A DNA stretch of 64,000 nt from Sedimentimonas flavescens (GCF_019264375.1 NZ_JAHVAI010000001.1:496001-560000), one strand, 5' to 3'. Numbered from the stretch's first letter, positions 17,409-27,952 are shown. The notes: generated by a model from the sequence alone, not told the origin. Translations and numbers: made by a program.

Positions 17409-18716
17409 ATGGTCGATATCGCCACCCGCGTCTATAACCACAAGTGGAAGATCGACCCGATTGTCCGCTCCCTGATCGATACCGATTTCTACAAGCTCTT
17501 GATGTGTCAGTCGATTTTCCGCAACAAGCGGGACACGACCGTCACCTTCAGCCTACACAACCGCTCGAAATCCATTCGCCTGGCCGAGTTGATCGACGAG
17601 GGTGAGCTGCGCCAGCAGCTTGACTACGCACGTGACCTGCGGCTGGCGCGCGGCGAAAGCACCTGGCTGCGTGGCAATACCTTCTACGGCAAGCGCCAGA
17701 TGTTCCGCCCCGATTTCATGGAGTGGTTCGAGGGCTTCCAGCTACCGCCCTATCACCTTGAGGTGCGTGACGGACAATATGACCTGACCTTCGAGGGCAA
17801 GTGGCACGAGGTCATGCTGTGGGAGATCCCGGCGCTGGCGATCCTGATGGAGCTACGCTCGCGCGCGGTGCTGAACGCGATGGGTCGGTTCGAGTTGCAG
17901 GTGCTTTATGCCCGCGCCATGGCCCGCGTCTGGGAAAAGATCGAGGCACTCAAGGGTATCCCCGGCCTGCGCATCGCCGATTTCGGCACGCGGCGCCGCC
18001 ATGGTTTCCTGTGGCAGGACTGGTGCGTGCAGGCGATGATCGAGGGCCTGGGCGATGCGGCCAAGGGTGGCGCCTTTACCGGCACTTCGAACTGCCTGAT
18101 CGCCATGCGGCGCGACCTTGAGGCCGTCGGCACCAACGCGCATGAACTGCCCATGGTCTATGCCGCGCTGGCCGATACCGACGCAGCCCTGCGCGAGGCG
18201 CCCTACAAGGTTCTGGCCGACTGGCAGGAAGAGCATGAGGGCAACCTGCGCATCATTCTGCCCGACACCTACGGAACCAAGGGCTTTCTGGAGCACGCAC
18301 CCGACTGGCTCGCGGGCTGGACGGGCATCCGCATCGACTCGGGCGATCCGGTCGAGGGGGCCGAGACCGCGATCAAATGGTGGAAGGCGCGAGGCGAAGA
18401 CCCGACGCAGAAGCTCGTGATCTTCTCGGACGGGCTCGATGTCGAAAAGATCCGCGAGTTACACGAACATTTCGTCGGTCGGGTCCGGGTCAGCTTTGGT
18501 TGGGGCACGCTGCTCACCAATGACTTCCGCGGCCTCGTGCCCGATGGCGGGTTGGCGCCGTTCAGCCTGGTGTGCAAGGCGATCAGCGCCGAGGGGCGCC
18601 CGACTGTCAAGCTGTCTGACAACCCCGAAAAGGCGCTTGGACCGGCGGATGAGATCGCCCGCTACAAGCGCGTCTTCGGGGTCGGCCAGCAAGAGGCCAT
18701 GCCGGTCGTCGTTTAA
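17409..18716 (+). CDS. pncB: Nicotinate phosphoribosyltransferase
   Basis: PncB joins nicotinate to PRPP to form nicotinate mononucleotide, with ATP coupling. The 435-residue protein has the family start [17 protein letters not shown] and the signature [22 protein letters not shown], with the phosphorylatable His inside it. The GIRIDSGDP phosphate-binding motif and [11 protein letters not shown] follow. AGAGGAGG lies just upstream. Its stop overlaps the convergent PiT gene by 4 bases. Confidence 0.96.
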   Translation: MVDIATRVYNHKWKIDPIVRSLIDTDFYKLLMCQSIFRNKRDTTVTFSLHNRSKSIRLAELIDEGELRQQLDYARDLRLARGESTWLRGNTFYGKRQMFRPDFMEWFEGFQLPPYHLEVRDGQYDLTFEGKWHEVMLWEIPALAILMELRSRAVLNAMGRFELQVLYARAMARVWEKIEALKGIPGLRIADFGTRRRHGFLWQDWCVQAMIEGLGDAAKGGAFTGTSNCLIAMRRDLEAVGTNAHELPMVYAALADTDAALREAPYKVLADWQEEHEGNLRIILPDTYGTKGFLEHAPDWLAGWTGIRIDSGDPVEGAETAIKWWKARGEDPTQKLVIFSDGLDVEKIRELHEHFVGRVRVSFGWGTLLTNDFRGLVPDGGLAPFSLVCKAISAEGRPTVKLSDNPEKALGPADEIARYKRVFGVGQQEAMPVVV

Positions 18717-20185
18717 CCGGCAAGCCCGTTGAGCAGCACGTAAAGCAGCGCCGAAAGCCCGGCCGAGGCCGGCACGGTGATGATCCAGGCCGCAGCGACC
18801 GTCAGCATATGCGAGCGGCGCACCAGCAGGCGGCGCGAGCGTTCCTCGGGCGGGATCGGCTTGCCCTTTTGCAGACCCAGTTGCCGCACCCGACGCTCGG
18901 CGTGCCATTCGCGGTAGAAGCCCACACCGAAGATCGCGCCGACCGCGATATGGGTCGAGGACACCGGCAGGCCAAGCCAGGAGGCCACGATCACCGTGAT
19001 CGCCGCCGACAGCGCCACGCAATAGGCGCGCATCGGGTTGAGCTTGGTGATCTCGGACCCAACCAGCCGGATCAGCTTGGGTCCGAACAGGATCAGACCG
19101 ACCGAGATGCCAAGCGCGCCGACCACCATGACCCAGATCGGGATACCGACCTTGTCGGTGATGTCCCCGGCCTCGACGGCATGAACCACCGCCGCCAGCG
19201 GACCGACCGCGTTGGCCACGTCATTCGCGCCATGGGCAAAGGACAGAAGTGCCGCCGACACCACAAGCGGGATCGAGAACAGTTTCTTAAGCGACTTCTT
19301 CCGGTTCTCCAGCCCCTCGGACTGGCGACGGATCAGCGGAACCGAGGCCGCCCAGGAAATCACGCCCGCAGCAAGCCCGATCAACAGCGCATGGGTCATC
19401 GAGATGCTGAAGACCCGCTTGAGACCCTTGATCGCGAGATAGGCGGCAAAAGCGCCGGCCATGATCCCGATCAGCACCGGCACCCAGCGGCGCGCAGCGG
19501 CGATCTTGTCATCGGCATACATGATATTGGCCTTGATGAAGGCCAGGAAGATCGCCGCAATGATCCCGCCCAGAACCGGCGAGACGACCCAGCTCAGCGC
19601 AATCGTTCCCATCACGCTCCAGTTTACCGCCCCGAAGCCTGCCGCAACGATCCCCGCCCCGACAACACCCCCGACGATCGAATGCGTCGTCGAGACCGGC
19701 GCACCAACGGCGGTGGCAAGGTTCAGCCAGAGCGCTGCAGCCAGCAGTGCCGCCATCATGGCCCAGACGAAATGCGCGCTGTCGGTCACGGCGCCGGGCG
19801 CGAGAATGCCGGTCGAGACGGTCTTGACCACATCTCCCCCCGCGATCAGCGCACCTGCGGTTTCAAAGACGGCCGCGATGATCAGCGCGCCGCCTAGCGT
19901 CAGCGCATTGGCTCCGACGGCGGGGCCCATGTTGTTGGCAACGTCGTTAGCGCCGATGTTCAGCGCCATGTAGGCGCCGATGGCCGCCGCCGCGATCACG
20001 ATCAGCGCGCCAGGCTGCGAGCCCATCAGGATCGCCGCCGCGATCCCCGCCAGCACGATGAAGGCCAGGGCGATTCCCGGCGCGACAAGCGGCCGCGAGA
20101 CGAACATCGTCGCCTCCTCCAGCCGCCCGATACGGCCCAAATCCTTGTCGAGCGTTTTCCACTGGTTCACCGGAGGCGTTGCCAT
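18713..20185 (-). CDS. Inorganic phosphate transporter, PiT family
   Basis: A 490-residue membrane transporter of the PiT family that imports metal-phosphate complexes with protons. The two inverted PiT signatures are clear: [18 protein letters not shown] in the N-terminal repeat and [18 protein letters not shown] in the C-terminal repeat, with [14 protein letters not shown] and [15 protein letters not shown] cytoplasmic loop lies near the centre. GGGGAGAGGG precedes the start. A PHO-box-like array lies 14-42 bases upstream of the start codon. Confidence 0.93.
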   Translation of the reverse strand: MATPPVNQWKTLDKDLGRIGRLEEATMFVSRPLVAPGIALAFIVLAGIAAAILMGSQPGALIVIAAAAIGAYMALNIGANDVANNMGPAVGANALTLGGALIIAAVFETAGALIAGGDVVKTVSTGILAPGAVTDSAHFVWAMMAALLAAALWLNLATAVGAPVSTTHSIVGGVVGAGIVAAGFGAVNWSVMGTIALSWVVSPVLGGIIAAIFLAFIKANIMYADDKIAAARRWVPVLIGIMAGAFAAYLAIKGLKRVFSISMTHALLIGLAAGVISWAASVPLIRRQSEGLENRKKSLKKLFSIPLVVSAALLSFAHGANDVANAVGPLAAVVHAVEAGDITDKVGIPIWVMVVGALGISVGLILFGPKLIRLVGSEITKLNPMRAYCVALSAAITVIVASWLGLPVSSTHIAVGAIFGVGFYREWHAERRVRQLGLQKGKPIPPEERSRRLLVRRSHMLTVAAAWIITVPASAGLSALLYVLLNGLAG

Positions 20186-20198
20186 GCCCTCTCCCCGC

Positions 20199-20227
20199 TT
20201 GTCATATTACTGACGTTAAACCGTCAC
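20199..20227 (+). promoter_or_regulatory. PHO-box-like array upstream of the PiT gene
   Basis: Three 7-mers at 11-bp spacing, TTGTCAT-ATTA-CTGACGT-TAAA-CCGTCAC, resemble the PhoB site (CTGTCAT repeats separated by A/T-rich tetranucleotides). It points away from the PiT gene on the opposite strand and lies close to the start codon, which would suit a repressor site. In Sinorhizobium, PhoB represses pit. Confidence 0.4.
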
Positions 20228-20278
20228 AGTCGGGCGGCGGGGTAGCTGGTTTAGTCTCACAAAACAACTGCGGAATCG

Positions 20279-20725
20279 TCACAGAGCCAGCAAAATCTGC
20301 TTCAAGCCGTCTTCGTCAACGCGCTCGGCGGCGTCTTCGCTGGTAAACCACTCCCGCTTGCGACGACCCGCCTCCGGGTAGCGCTCGGACAGGCTCTGAA
20401 CCTCGATCTGGAAAACGCGAACTTCGCAGCGCAAATGCATCCCGCTGTCGCGCTTCTTGAGATAGGAGAATGTGCCGATATGCCCGGGACGCACCTGCCC
20501 GCGTACGCCGGCCTCTTCCCAGGCTTCCTGCGCCGCGGCGCCCGCCAGCGTGCGGCCATTCATCGGCCAGCCCTTGGGAATGATCCAGCGCCCGGTATCG
20601 AGCGACGAGATCAGCAAGATCTCCCGCTTGCCCTTGTGGCGGCGCACGCAAAGCGCGCCCACCTGCAAATGCGGCGGACGCAAGCCGAGCAAGCCGGTAA
20701 GAACTTCGCCGATAACCCTGATCAT
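20279..20725 (-). CDS. NUDIX hydrolase
   Basis: A 148-residue NUDIX protein with PKGWPMNGRTLAGAAAQEAWEEAGV at the nucleotide-diphosphate site. Two canonical residues differ: R for the first E and Q for the R of R-E-U-x-E-E. This form is known in DIPP-like NUDIX proteins of alphaproteobacteria. The substrate could be a diphosphoinositol, dinucleoside polyphosphate or other nucleotide. The ATG overlaps the stop of the upstream kinase gene in an ATGA junction, which makes it the last gene of the arfB operon. Confidence 0.87.
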   Translation of the reverse strand: MIRVIGEVLTGLLGLRPPHLQVGALCVRRHKGKREILLISSLDTGRWIIPKGWPMNGRTLAGAAAQEAWEEAGVRGQVRPGHIGTFSYLKKRDSGMHLRCEVRVFQIEVQSLSERYPEAGRRKREWFTSEDAAERVDEDGLKQILLAL

Positions 20726-21690
20726 GGCGCACCCTCCCACAGAGGGCGCCCCGACAGCAAGGCCTGCCCGGCCTCAACCGCGCGCTTTGCATAGGCCGCA
20801 CCGCGTGTTGCGTCGCCGGGGGCGCGGGTGATGACCCAACCGGCCGAGGCGAAGGCCCGCAGTGCCACAAAAAGCGGCAAAAGCCGCGCCTGATCAGCAG
20901 GCAGATCGCGCCGCGCGGCATAGCCCTGCACCAACGCCCGCGCCTGCTGGCCCATCGCCGGATCGCCCCAGCTCTGGATCAAGGCCGAGGCCAGATCGTA
21001 AAGCCGCCATCCCGGCCCGCTGTCATCAAAATCGATCAACGTCATCCCCTCGGGGCCTAGCATGACATTGGTGCGGATTACATCGGCGTGGATCGGACCG
21101 AAATCCCGCGCCTGCGCCAAGATGCCACGCGCAAGCTCGCGCGCATCCAGCAGCAACGCGCGCTCCTCGACGCTCAGCGCGGGGTTCTCCCAAAACCGCC
21201 CCCAACGCGGCTGATCCCCCAATAGCGCGTCGGCGTCCCAAGGCTTGCGCGTGAAGGGCGCCGGGCAGGCGCCGGCATCGCTTGCGTCGTGCAGCACGGC
21301 GATCAGCCCACCCAGTTCAACCGCCCGCGCGGCCACGGCCGACCCGGCCAGTGGCTCATCCGCCTGCCCCATCGGTGTGCCCTCGATCCAGCGCAGGCAC
21401 GAAACGACGCGCCCGCCAAGCCCCGCCGTCAGCCGCCCGTTGACCGCACGGATCGGTTGCGCCACCGGCACCCCTGCGGTGGCCAGGCGCTCACACCATT
21501 CCAGCTCAACCTCGATACCTTCGCGCCCCTGATACCCCGGCCGGTGCAGACGCAGGGCCGCGCGCGTTCCATCGCGCAGCGTCGTCTCATAGACCACGTT
21601 CTCGCTTTGCCAGACCAGCCGCAGCGGCGCGCCAAGCGCCCCCCAATGCGCCAGTGCCGCCCGCGCCTGCGCCGCGTCGCGCGCGCTCAT
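20722..21690 (-). CDS. Phosphotransferase (APH / hydroxylysine kinase-like)
   Basis: A 322-residue aminoglycoside phosphotransferase-fold kinase. The catalytic loop is IHADVIRTNVML (His-x-Asp...Asn) and the metal motif is LIDFDDSG. The N-lobe begins with LVWQSENVVYETTLRDG. Its gene overlaps a class III phospholyase-like enzyme by 4 bases. In vertebrates the hydroxylysine kinase and phospholyase act in sequence, so the substrate may be an amino alcohol such as hydroxylysine, ethanolamine or threonine-like compounds. The substrate itself is inference. Confidence 0.75.
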   Translation of the reverse strand: MSARDAAQARAALAHWGALGAPLRLVWQSENVVYETTLRDGTRAALRLHRPGYQGREGIEVELEWCERLATAGVPVAQPIRAVNGRLTAGLGGRVVSCLRWIEGTPMGQADEPLAGSAVAARAVELGGLIAVLHDASDAGACPAPFTRKPWDADALLGDQPRWGRFWENPALSVEERALLLDARELARGILAQARDFGPIHADVIRTNVMLGPEGMTLIDFDDSGPGWRLYDLASALIQSWGDPAMGQQARALVQGYAARRDLPADQARLLPLFVALRAFASAGWVITRAPGDATRGAAYAKRAVEAGQALLSGRPLWEGAP

Positions 21691-22952
21691 GCTGGCATCT
21701 CGCGCAGGATGGCATCAAGCGTCTCGGCCAGTTGCTCGGCATTGGCGCGCGAGAAGGGCATCGGCGGACGCATCTTGAGGATATGCTGCGCGCGCCCCAC
21801 CCGGCCCAGCAGGATGCCGCGCGCCTTGGCAGCCTCGACCACCCGGCCGCAGAAATCGCTGGCAGGCTGCGCGCCCTGCGCGAACTCGATCCCGAAGAAC
21901 AGCCCGAAGCCGCGCACATCGGCGATCAGCGGGTGGCGCAACTGGCGCAGCAGGTCAAGCGCATAGCCTCCCACGTCGCGCGCGTTTTCGACTAGCCCCT
22001 CCTCTTCGATCACGCGCAGCGTCGCCATGGCCGCCGCGCAGGACACCGGATTGCCCCCAAATGTGTTGAAATACCCGAACGCCCCGCGAAACGCCGCCAT
22101 CACATCGGGCCGCGCAACCACCGCGCCCACCGGATGGCCGTTCCCCATCGGCTTGCCAAGCGTCACCACATCGGGCGCGAAGCCCAGAAACTCATGCCCC
22201 CACCAGTGCGAGCCCACACGGCCAAAACCCGGCTGGACCTCATCGCACAGGATCAACCCGCCCGCGCGGCGCACAACCTCAACAGTCGGATCAAGGAAGC
22301 CCGGCGCGATCCCCGGCGTGCCCTCATTGGCGAAGATCGGACAGAGCATCAGCCCCGCGAACCCGTGCCCGGCCGCTTCCAACTCGGCAATCGCGCGGGC
22401 CACGCCCGCGGCAAAAGCCTGCGGCTGGGCCTCCAACGAGCCACCCAACGGCACCAGACTGTCCGGCGCAGGCACACGGCGCACATGGCCGGGGTAACCG
22501 CCAATCGGCGGACGCCGAGTCGAAAGATGCGCAACCGCCGTGGTGTTGCCATGATAGGTATTGTCGGTGGCAATCAGCCCGGTCTTGCCGGTCACCGCCT
22601 GCGCCATGCGCAGCGCCACATCATTCGCCTCGGACCCGGTGCAAACCATGATGATCTGGCTCAGATCATGGCCAAAATGCTCCAAGAGCCGCTCGGCATA
22701 GTCCAGAATGCCCTCATGCAAATAGCGCGTATGCGTGTTCAGCACCCCCGCCTGGGCCGAGATCGCCTCGACCACCTTCGGATGACAATGCCCGACATGC
22801 GCGACGTTGTTGTAGCAATCTAGGTAGCGCCGTCCTTCGGCATCCCACAGCCACACCCCCTCGCCGCGCACGATCTGCACAGGTTGTTCATAGAAGGTCG
22901 GCACATTCGGCCCCAGCAGGCGCGCGCGGCGCGCGATCAGATCATTCGTCAT
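21687..22952 (-). CDS. Class III aminotransferase-fold PLP enzyme (AGXT2L/phospholyase-like)
   Basis: A 421-residue PLP enzyme with the class III pattern VCTGSEANDVALRMA, NTYHGNTTAVAHLS, LILCDEVQPGFGRVG and the lysine motif VVTLGKPMGNGHPVGAV. The opening YLDCYNNVAHVGHCHPKVV and DEVQPGFGR match the AGXT2L phospholyase branch (ethanolamine-phosphate and 5-phosphohydroxylysine phospholyase) more than transaminases. The overlap with a kinase gene supports a kinase-then-lyase pathway. Confidence 0.75.
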   Translation of the reverse strand: MTNDLIARRARLLGPNVPTFYEQPVQIVRGEGVWLWDAEGRRYLDCYNNVAHVGHCHPKVVEAISAQAGVLNTHTRYLHEGILDYAERLLEHFGHDLSQIIMVCTGSEANDVALRMAQAVTGKTGLIATDNTYHGNTTAVAHLSTRRPPIGGYPGHVRRVPAPDSLVPLGGSLEAQPQAFAAGVARAIAELEAAGHGFAGLMLCPIFANEGTPGIAPGFLDPTVEVVRRAGGLILCDEVQPGFGRVGSHWWGHEFLGFAPDVVTLGKPMGNGHPVGAVVARPDVMAAFRGAFGYFNTFGGNPVSCAAAMATLRVIEEEGLVENARDVGGYALDLLRQLRHPLIADVRGFGLFFGIEFAQGAQPASDFCGRVVEAAKARGILLGRVGRAQHILKMRPPMPFSRANAEQLAETLDAILREMPA

Positions 22953-23364
22953 CGCCCACCTTCCCGCGCAGGGACTTCACCTCGCCCCTCACCGTCTTGG
23001 CCTTGAGCCTGCGCCGTTGACTGCCCAGTGTCGGCTTCGTCGCCACCCGCCGCTTGGGCGCAACCAGCGCGGCGCGGATCATCTCGGCGAGCCGCTCCCG
23101 CGCCAACTCCCGGTTGCGCAACTGGCTTCGCGTCTCCTCGGCCCGGATCAGAATTGCCCCATCCTGCGTCCACTTTCGCCCCGCGATCCGCTTCAGGCGC
23201 GCCTTCACCGCAGGCGTCAGATGCGGCGAACGCTCAGCCTCGAACCGCAACTCCACCGCCGTCGAAACCTTGTTGACGTTCTGCCCACCCGGCCCCTGCG
23301 CGCGGGTAAAGCTTTCCGAAAGCTCCCAATCGGCGATCGCCACAGTGTCGTTGATCCACAGCAT
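22942..23364 (-). CDS. arfB: Alternative ribosome-rescue factor ArfB
   Basis: ArfB (YaeJ) is a peptidyl-tRNA hydrolase that enters the empty A site of stalled ribosomes and frees the nascent chain. The 140-residue protein has the GGQ catalytic motif at residues 26-28 within SFTRAQGPGGQNVNKVSTAVEL. The basic C-terminal tail (APKRRVATKPTLGSQRRR) would bind the mRNA channel. It is the first gene of the minus operon and overlaps the phospholyase gene by 11 bases. Confidence 0.93.
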   Translation of the reverse strand: MLWINDTVAIADWELSESFTRAQGPGGQNVNKVSTAVELRFEAERSPHLTPAVKARLKRIAGRKWTQDGAILIRAEETRSQLRNRELARERLAEMIRAALVAPKRRVATKPTLGSQRRRLKAKTVRGEVKSLRGKVGDDE

Positions 23365-23408
23365 GGCCAGACCCTAGCGCGCCGCGCAGAAAACGAAAGG
23401 CCCCTGCC

Positions 23409-23434
23409 TTCAATGTGGTGCAAATATCCCGGGG
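23409..23434 (-). repeat. 3'-end element, copy A (downstream of mtaB)
   Basis: The core reads CCCCGGGATATTTGCACCAC on the minus strand and continues with ATTGAA. It follows the mtaB stop by 21 bases. A CCGGGGC-TCT-GCCCCGG hairpin (23436-23452) lies between the gene and the core. It resembles copies at 36067, 36230, 39466 and 44927. Confidence 0.7.
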
Positions 23435-23455
23435 TCCGGGGCAGAGCCCCGGCCA

Positions 23456-24721
23456 TCACGCCAGAAGACGCGCGCCATCATGGCCCAGAATCCGAGCGCT
23501 CAGGATCGTCCCCTCGGGCATATCGCGCGCGAAGGCCACCTCGGTGAAGAATTCGGTGCGCCCCAGGCGCGGCCCTTCGGTCAGGATCACGCGCTCCTGC
23601 CCGACCTCGGCAGCCAGATGGCGCTCCAGCGCCTCTTGCCCCTTGGCACGCAGCCGTGCGGCGCGCTCCTTGATCTCGGGGCCCGCCACGCGCGGCATTC
23701 GTGCCGCAGGTGTGCCCTTGCGCGCCGAGAAGGGGAAGACATGCAGGAAGGTCAGCCCGCAGTCATCCACCAGCCGCAGCGAGTTCTCGAACATATCCTC
23801 GGTCTCGGTCGGGAAACCGGCGATAATATCTGCGCCGAACACGATCCCCGGCCGCAACCGCCGCGCCTCTTCGCAGAACCGGATCGCATCGTCGCGCAGA
23901 TGGCGGCGCTTCATCCGCTTGAGGATCATGTCGTCGCCGGCCTGAAGCGACAGATGCAGATGCGGCATCAAGCGCGGCTCGGTCGCGATCGCCAGCATCA
24001 GGTTCTCGTCGGCCTCGATCGAGTCGATCGAGGAAATCCGCAGACGCGCGAGATCCGGCACCAGCCGCAGGATGCGCATCACCAGATCACCCAAGCGCGG
24101 CCCGCCCGGCAGATCCGCCCCCCAGGAGGTCAGATCGACCCCGGTCAACACCACCTCGTTGAAACCGCGATCCACAAGCCGCTTGATCTGCTCGACCACT
24201 ACCCCCGCCGGGACCGAGCGCGAATTGCCCCGCCCGAAGGGAATGATGCAGAAGGTGCAGCGGTGATCACAGCCGTTCTGGACCTGCACATAGGCACGAT
24301 GGCGGCCGAAACCGTCGATCAGATGGCCCGCGGTCTCCTTGACCGACATGATGTCATCGACCTGGACCTTCTCGGTCTCGCCGATGAAGTCCGGGCCACG
24401 CATCTCGGCACCGATGCCCGACCAGGTCTCGGCCAGCATCTTCTCGTGGTTGCCAATGACCCGCGTGACCTCTTCCATCGCCGCAAAGGTCTCGGGTTCG
24501 GTCTGCGCGGCGCATCCCGTCACGATGATCGGCGCGCCGGGGTTTTCCCGCGACAGCCGGCGGATCTCCTGCTTGGCCTTGCGCACCGCCTCGGCGGTCA
24601 CCGCGCAGGTATTGACGACGACGGCGTTCTCGATCCCCGCCTGGGCCGAGAGCTCCTTCATCGCCTCCGTCTCATAGGCGTTGAGACGGCAGCCGAGCGT
24701 GGCGAAGACCGGGGCTTTCAT
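23456..24721 (-). CDS. mtaB: tRNA t6A37 methylthiotransferase MtaB
   Basis: MtaB is a radical SAM enzyme that adds a methylthio group to N6-threonylcarbamoyladenosine at position 37 of tRNA. The 421-residue protein has the N-terminal MTTase cysteines 11, 39 and 70 (TLGCRLN, VNTCAVT, VTGCAAQ) for the auxiliary cluster and the radical SAM motif CDHRCTFC (Cys151, 155, 158). A TRAM domain ends the protein. It follows dapF with an ATGA overlap. Confidence 0.94.
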   Translation of the reverse strand: MKAPVFATLGCRLNAYETEAMKELSAQAGIENAVVVNTCAVTAEAVRKAKQEIRRLSRENPGAPIIVTGCAAQTEPETFAAMEEVTRVIGNHEKMLAETWSGIGAEMRGPDFIGETEKVQVDDIMSVKETAGHLIDGFGRHRAYVQVQNGCDHRCTFCIIPFGRGNSRSVPAGVVVEQIKRLVDRGFNEVVLTGVDLTSWGADLPGGPRLGDLVMRILRLVPDLARLRISSIDSIEADENLMLAIATEPRLMPHLHLSLQAGDDMILKRMKRRHLRDDAIRFCEEARRLRPGIVFGADIIAGFPTETEDMFENSLRLVDDCGLTFLHVFPFSARKGTPAARMPRVAGPEIKERAARLRAKGQEALERHLAAEVGQERVILTEGPRLGRTEFFTEVAFARDMPEGTILSARILGHDGARLLA

Positions 24722-25551
24722 GCGCAGGCCAGGAATGCGGGGCTCAGGACGCCCTCGAACACCAGCGCGGTCGGGCCGGTCATCCAGACGCCATCGTCGC
24801 GCCAGTCGATCTCAAGCCGCCCACCGTCCACATCGACGATCACATGCCGCCCGGTCAGCCCGCGCAGATGCGCGGCAACGGCGGTGGCACAGGTGCCCGA
24901 GCCACAGGCGAGCGTGATGCCCGCCCCGCGCTCCCACACCCGCATGCGCAAATGGTCCGGTGCGATGAGCGAGGCAAATTCGACATTGGTGCGCTCGGGG
25001 AAGAGCGGGTCATGCTCGATCTGCGGGCCAAGACCCGCGACATCCACCGTCTCGGCATCCGCGACGAAATAGATGCAATGCGGGTTGCCCATACCGACGG
25101 CAATCGGATCGCCCGCCAGCGGCAGATGCATCGGTTCCGCCGCGACCGGAATCGCCGCCGCCTCCAGAATCGGCGCGCCCATGTTGACCGAAACGAGCCC
25201 GTCTTCGCGCCGACGCGCCGAAAGCGTGCCGCGCGCGGTGGTCAGGGTGACAGCGTCCTTGCCCAACTGGCGCATCATCCAGTCCGATACGCAGCGCGTG
25301 GCATTGCCGCAAGCGCCCGCTTTCGAGCCATCCGAGTTCCAGAATTCCAGCGCGAAATCAGCCGCTTGCGAAGGCAGGATCACCGCAAGCTGATCAAAGC
25401 CCACGCCCCGATTCCGATCACCCACCGCACGCGCCAGCGCAGGCGTCACCGGATCGACGCCATCACGCGCGTCGATCACCACAAAGTCGTTGCCCAGACC
25501 ATGCATCTTCATGAAACGCAGGCCGGTCGGAGGGGTCAGTGTGCTGTTCAT
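24718..25551 (-). CDS. dapF: Diaminopimelate epimerase
   Basis: DapF converts LL- to meso-diaminopimelate for lysine and peptidoglycan synthesis. The 277-residue protein has both catalytic cysteines, Cys81 in [16 protein letters not shown] and Cys216 in [11 protein letters not shown]. The start [15 protein letters not shown] is typical. An earlier Met at 25560 gives only three extra residues. There is no clear Shine-Dalgarno, so the exact start is not certain. It is cotranscribed with mtaB. Confidence 0.94.
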   Translation of the reverse strand: MNSTLTPPTGLRFMKMHGLGNDFVVIDARDGVDPVTPALARAVGDRNRGVGFDQLAVILPSQAADFALEFWNSDGSKAGACGNATRCVSDWMMRQLGKDAVTLTTARGTLSARRREDGLVSVNMGAPILEAAAIPVAAEPMHLPLAGDPIAVGMGNPHCIYFVADAETVDVAGLGPQIEHDPLFPERTNVEFASLIAPDHLRMRVWERGAGITLACGSGTCATAVAAHLRGLTGRHVIVDVDGGRLEIDWRDDGVWMTGPTALVFEGVLSPAFLACA

Positions 25552-25719
25552 GCCGGGCATATACGCCTGCCGATAGGTTTTTTCCAGATGCGCAAAATTT
25601 CCGAAGATTCGGCCTTGACCCCCCGTGCGTGGGCCTTTAGAGAGCCGCTCAGTGACGAGCCAAGGCGCCGCGCCACACTGAACCGCCATCGCGCAGAACA
25701 GAGTGAGCAAGCTAACAGC

Positions 25720-25749
25720 TTGACCCGCAAGGGGAAAACAGGGTACTAA
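25720..25749 (+). promoter_or_regulatory. Sigma70-like promoter for tRNA-Lys
   Basis: TTGACC at 25720-25725 and TACTAA at 25744-25749, with an 18-bp spacer, fit a strong -35/-10 pair. The start site would be near 25757, about 14 bases before the mature tRNA. Confidence 0.6.
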
Positions 25750-25770
25750 CCTGCTTCACGCGAGAAGAGT

Positions 25771-25846
25771 GGGCCGTTAGCTCAGTTGGTAGAGCAACTG
25801 ACTTTTAATCAGTGGGTCGCAGGTTCGAATCCTGCACGGCTCACCA
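25771..25846 (+). tRNA. tRNA-Lys (TTT anticodon)
   Basis: A complete 76-base tRNA. The acceptor stem is GGGCCGT with ACGGCTC (one G-T pair), the D arm holds AGCTCAGTTGGTAGAGC, and the anticodon stem ACTGA/TCAGT has loop CTTTTAA with TTT at 25804-25806. The T arm holds GGTTCGAATCC. The CCA end is encoded at 25844-25846. It stands alone between dapF (divergent) and a small lipoprotein gene. Confidence 0.98.
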
Positions 25847-25981
25847 CTCCCTCCACCTGATGCAACGTGACACGCTGCGGCTTGCCGTGGCGTTTTCCCA
25901 ATTGACCAAGCGGCGCAGTATTCCCAAATATCTCTTCGATACTTTCGGGCCATGGCGCCTGCACGACACGAGGAGACCCCG

Positions 25982-26119
25982 ATGCGCAAATACCTGATCC
26001 CCCTGCTCGCCCTCGCCGCGCTGAGCGCCTGCGAAACCGTCAAGGGTGCGGGCCGTGACCTGCAAACCGCAGGCGCGGTTGTCAGCCGCGAGGCCGCCGA
26101 GGTGCAATCGCAATACTGA
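25982..26119 (+). CDS. Entericidin-like small lipoprotein (45 residues)
   Basis: AGGAGA is placed 6 bases before the ATG. The protein starts MRKYLIPLLALAAL with lipobox LSAC, so it is a lipoprotein after cleavage before the Cys. The mature part (about 29 residues, CETVKGAGRDLQTAGAVVSR) matches the entericidin A/B type, small lipoproteins linked to stress-induced lysis. A terminator follows directly at 26131. Confidence 0.8.
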   Translation: MRKYLIPLLALAALSACETVKGAGRDLQTAGAVVSREAAEVQSQY

Positions 26120-26130
26120 TCGAACGAAAA

Positions 26131-26153
26131 AGGGCGCCCGAGGGCGCCCTTTT
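26131..26153. terminator. Bidirectional terminator between entericidin and lepA
   Basis: A perfect 9-bp stem AGGGCGCCC/GGGCGCCCT with A-rich left and T-rich right flanks (AAAAA and TTTT). It can end the small lipoprotein gene on plus and lepA on minus. Confidence 0.85.
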
Positions 26154-27952
26154 CAGTTGTCCATCTTGAGGGCCGAGATGAAGGCCGATTGCGGGATTTC
26201 GACCTTCCCGAACTGGCGCATCTTCTTCTTGCCGGCCTTCTGCTTCTCAAGCAGCTTCTTCTTCCGCGTCGCGTCGCCGCCGTAGCACTTGGCAGTCACG
26301 TCCTTGCGCATCGCGCTGAGCGTCTCGCGCGCGATCACGCGGCCGCCGATGGCCGCCTGGATCGGGATCTTGAACATGTGCCGCGGGATCAGCTCCTTGA
26401 GCTTTTCCACCATGGCGCGGCCACGCGATTCGGCGCGGTCGCGATGCACCATGATAGAGAGCGCATCGACCGGCTCGTCGTTCACGAGGATCGACATCTT
26501 CACGAGGAAATCCTCGCGGTATTCACTCAACTGGTAGTCGAACGAGGCATAGCCCTTGGTGACCGATTTCAGACGGTCGTAGAAATCGAAGACGACCTCG
26601 GCCAGCGGCAGATCATAGACCACCATCGCGCGCGAACCGGCATAGGTCAGGTCTAACTGGATACCGCGACGGTCCTGGCAGAGTTTGAGCACATCGCCCA
26701 GATATTCGTCGGGCACCATGATCGTGGCCTTGATGCGCGGCTCCTGGATGTGATCGACATAGGTCAGATCGGGCATGTCGGCGGGGTTGTGCAGATCGCG
26801 CACCTCACCGTCTTTCATATGCAGTTTGAACACCACGCTCGGCGCGGTGGTGATCAGGTCGAGATCATACTCGCGCTCCAGACGGTCGCGGATCACCTCG
26901 AGGTGCAGCAGGCCAAGGAAGCCGCAGCGGAAGCCAAAGCCAAGCGCGGCCGAAGTCTCCATCTCGTAGCTGAACGAGGCATCGTTCAGCGCGAGCTTCT
27001 CGATCGCGTCGCGCAGGGCTTCGAAATCATTCGCATCGACCGGGAAAAGACCGCAGAACACCACCGGCTGAGCGGGTTTGAAGCCCGCCAGCGGCTTGTC
27101 GCAGGGTTTGCGCTCATGCGTGATCGTGTCGCCCACGCGGGTATCGCGCACCTGCTTGATCGAGGCGGTCAACACGCCGATCTCGCCCGGGCCAAGCTCG
27201 GCGATATCCACCATTTGCGGCTTCAACACGGCGAGCTTGTCGATGCCATAGACCGCGCCGGTCTGCATCATCTTGATCCGGTCACCCTTCTTGATGACGC
27301 CGTCCATCACGCGGATCATGACGACAACGCCCAGGTAGGGGTCGTACCAGCTGTCGACCAGCATCGCCTTGAGCGGCGCGTTGCGGTCGCCCTTGGGCGA
27401 GGGCAGGCGCTGCACGATGGCCTCAAGCACATCGGGAATACCCAGACCCGTCTTGGCCGAGATCGGGATCGCGTCCGAGGCGTCGATGCCGATGACATCC
27501 TCGATATTGGCCTTCACCGCATCCGGGTCGGCGGCGGGCAGGTCGATCTTGTTCAGCACCGGCACGATCTCATGCCCCGCGTCGATCGCCTGATAGACGT
27601 TCGCCAGCGTCTGCGCCTCGACCCCTTGCGACGCATCGACCACCAGCAGCGAGCCCTCAACCGCGCGCATCGAGCGCGAGACTTCATAGGCGAAGTCGAC
27701 GTGGCCGGGGGTGTCGATCAGGTTCAGGATATAGGTCTGGCCGTCCTTGGCGGGATACTCGATCCGCACGGTGTTGGCCTTGATGGTGATGCCCCGTTCG
27801 CGCTCGATATCCATCGAGTCGAGCATCTGCGCCTTCATGTCGCGCGCAGCCACCGTGCCGGTCATCTGGATGAGCCGGTCGGCAAGGGTGGATTTGCCGT
27901 GGTCGATATGCGCCACGATGGAGAAATTGCGGATGTGATCGAGCTGGGTCAT
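26153..27952 (-). CDS. lepA: Elongation factor 4 (LepA)
   Basis: LepA is a ribosome-associated GTPase with roles in translation and 30S biogenesis. The 599-residue protein has all G motifs: AHIDHGKST (G1), the G2 [13 protein letters not shown] (G3) and NKIDLPAAD (G4). The LepA C-terminal domain follows with [19 protein letters not shown]. The start (MTQLDHIRN) at 27952 is the conserved one. The terminator at 26131 overlaps its end. Confidence 0.97.
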   Translation of the reverse strand: MTQLDHIRNFSIVAHIDHGKSTLADRLIQMTGTVAARDMKAQMLDSMDIERERGITIKANTVRIEYPAKDGQTYILNLIDTPGHVDFAYEVSRSMRAVEGSLLVVDASQGVEAQTLANVYQAIDAGHEIVPVLNKIDLPAADPDAVKANIEDVIGIDASDAIPISAKTGLGIPDVLEAIVQRLPSPKGDRNAPLKAMLVDSWYDPYLGVVVMIRVMDGVIKKGDRIKMMQTGAVYGIDKLAVLKPQMVDIAELGPGEIGVLTASIKQVRDTRVGDTITHERKPCDKPLAGFKPAQPVVFCGLFPVDANDFEALRDAIEKLALNDASFSYEMETSAALGFGFRCGFLGLLHLEVIRDRLEREYDLDLITTAPSVVFKLHMKDGEVRDLHNPADMPDLTYVDHIQEPRIKATIMVPDEYLGDVLKLCQDRRGIQLDLTYAGSRAMVVYDLPLAEVVFDFYDRLKSVTKGYASFDYQLSEYREDFLVKMSILVNDEPVDALSIMVHRDRAESRGRAMVEKLKELIPRHMFKIPIQAAIGGRVIARETLSAMRKDVTAKCYGGDATRKKKLLEKQKAGKKKMRQFGKVEIPQSAFISALKMDN

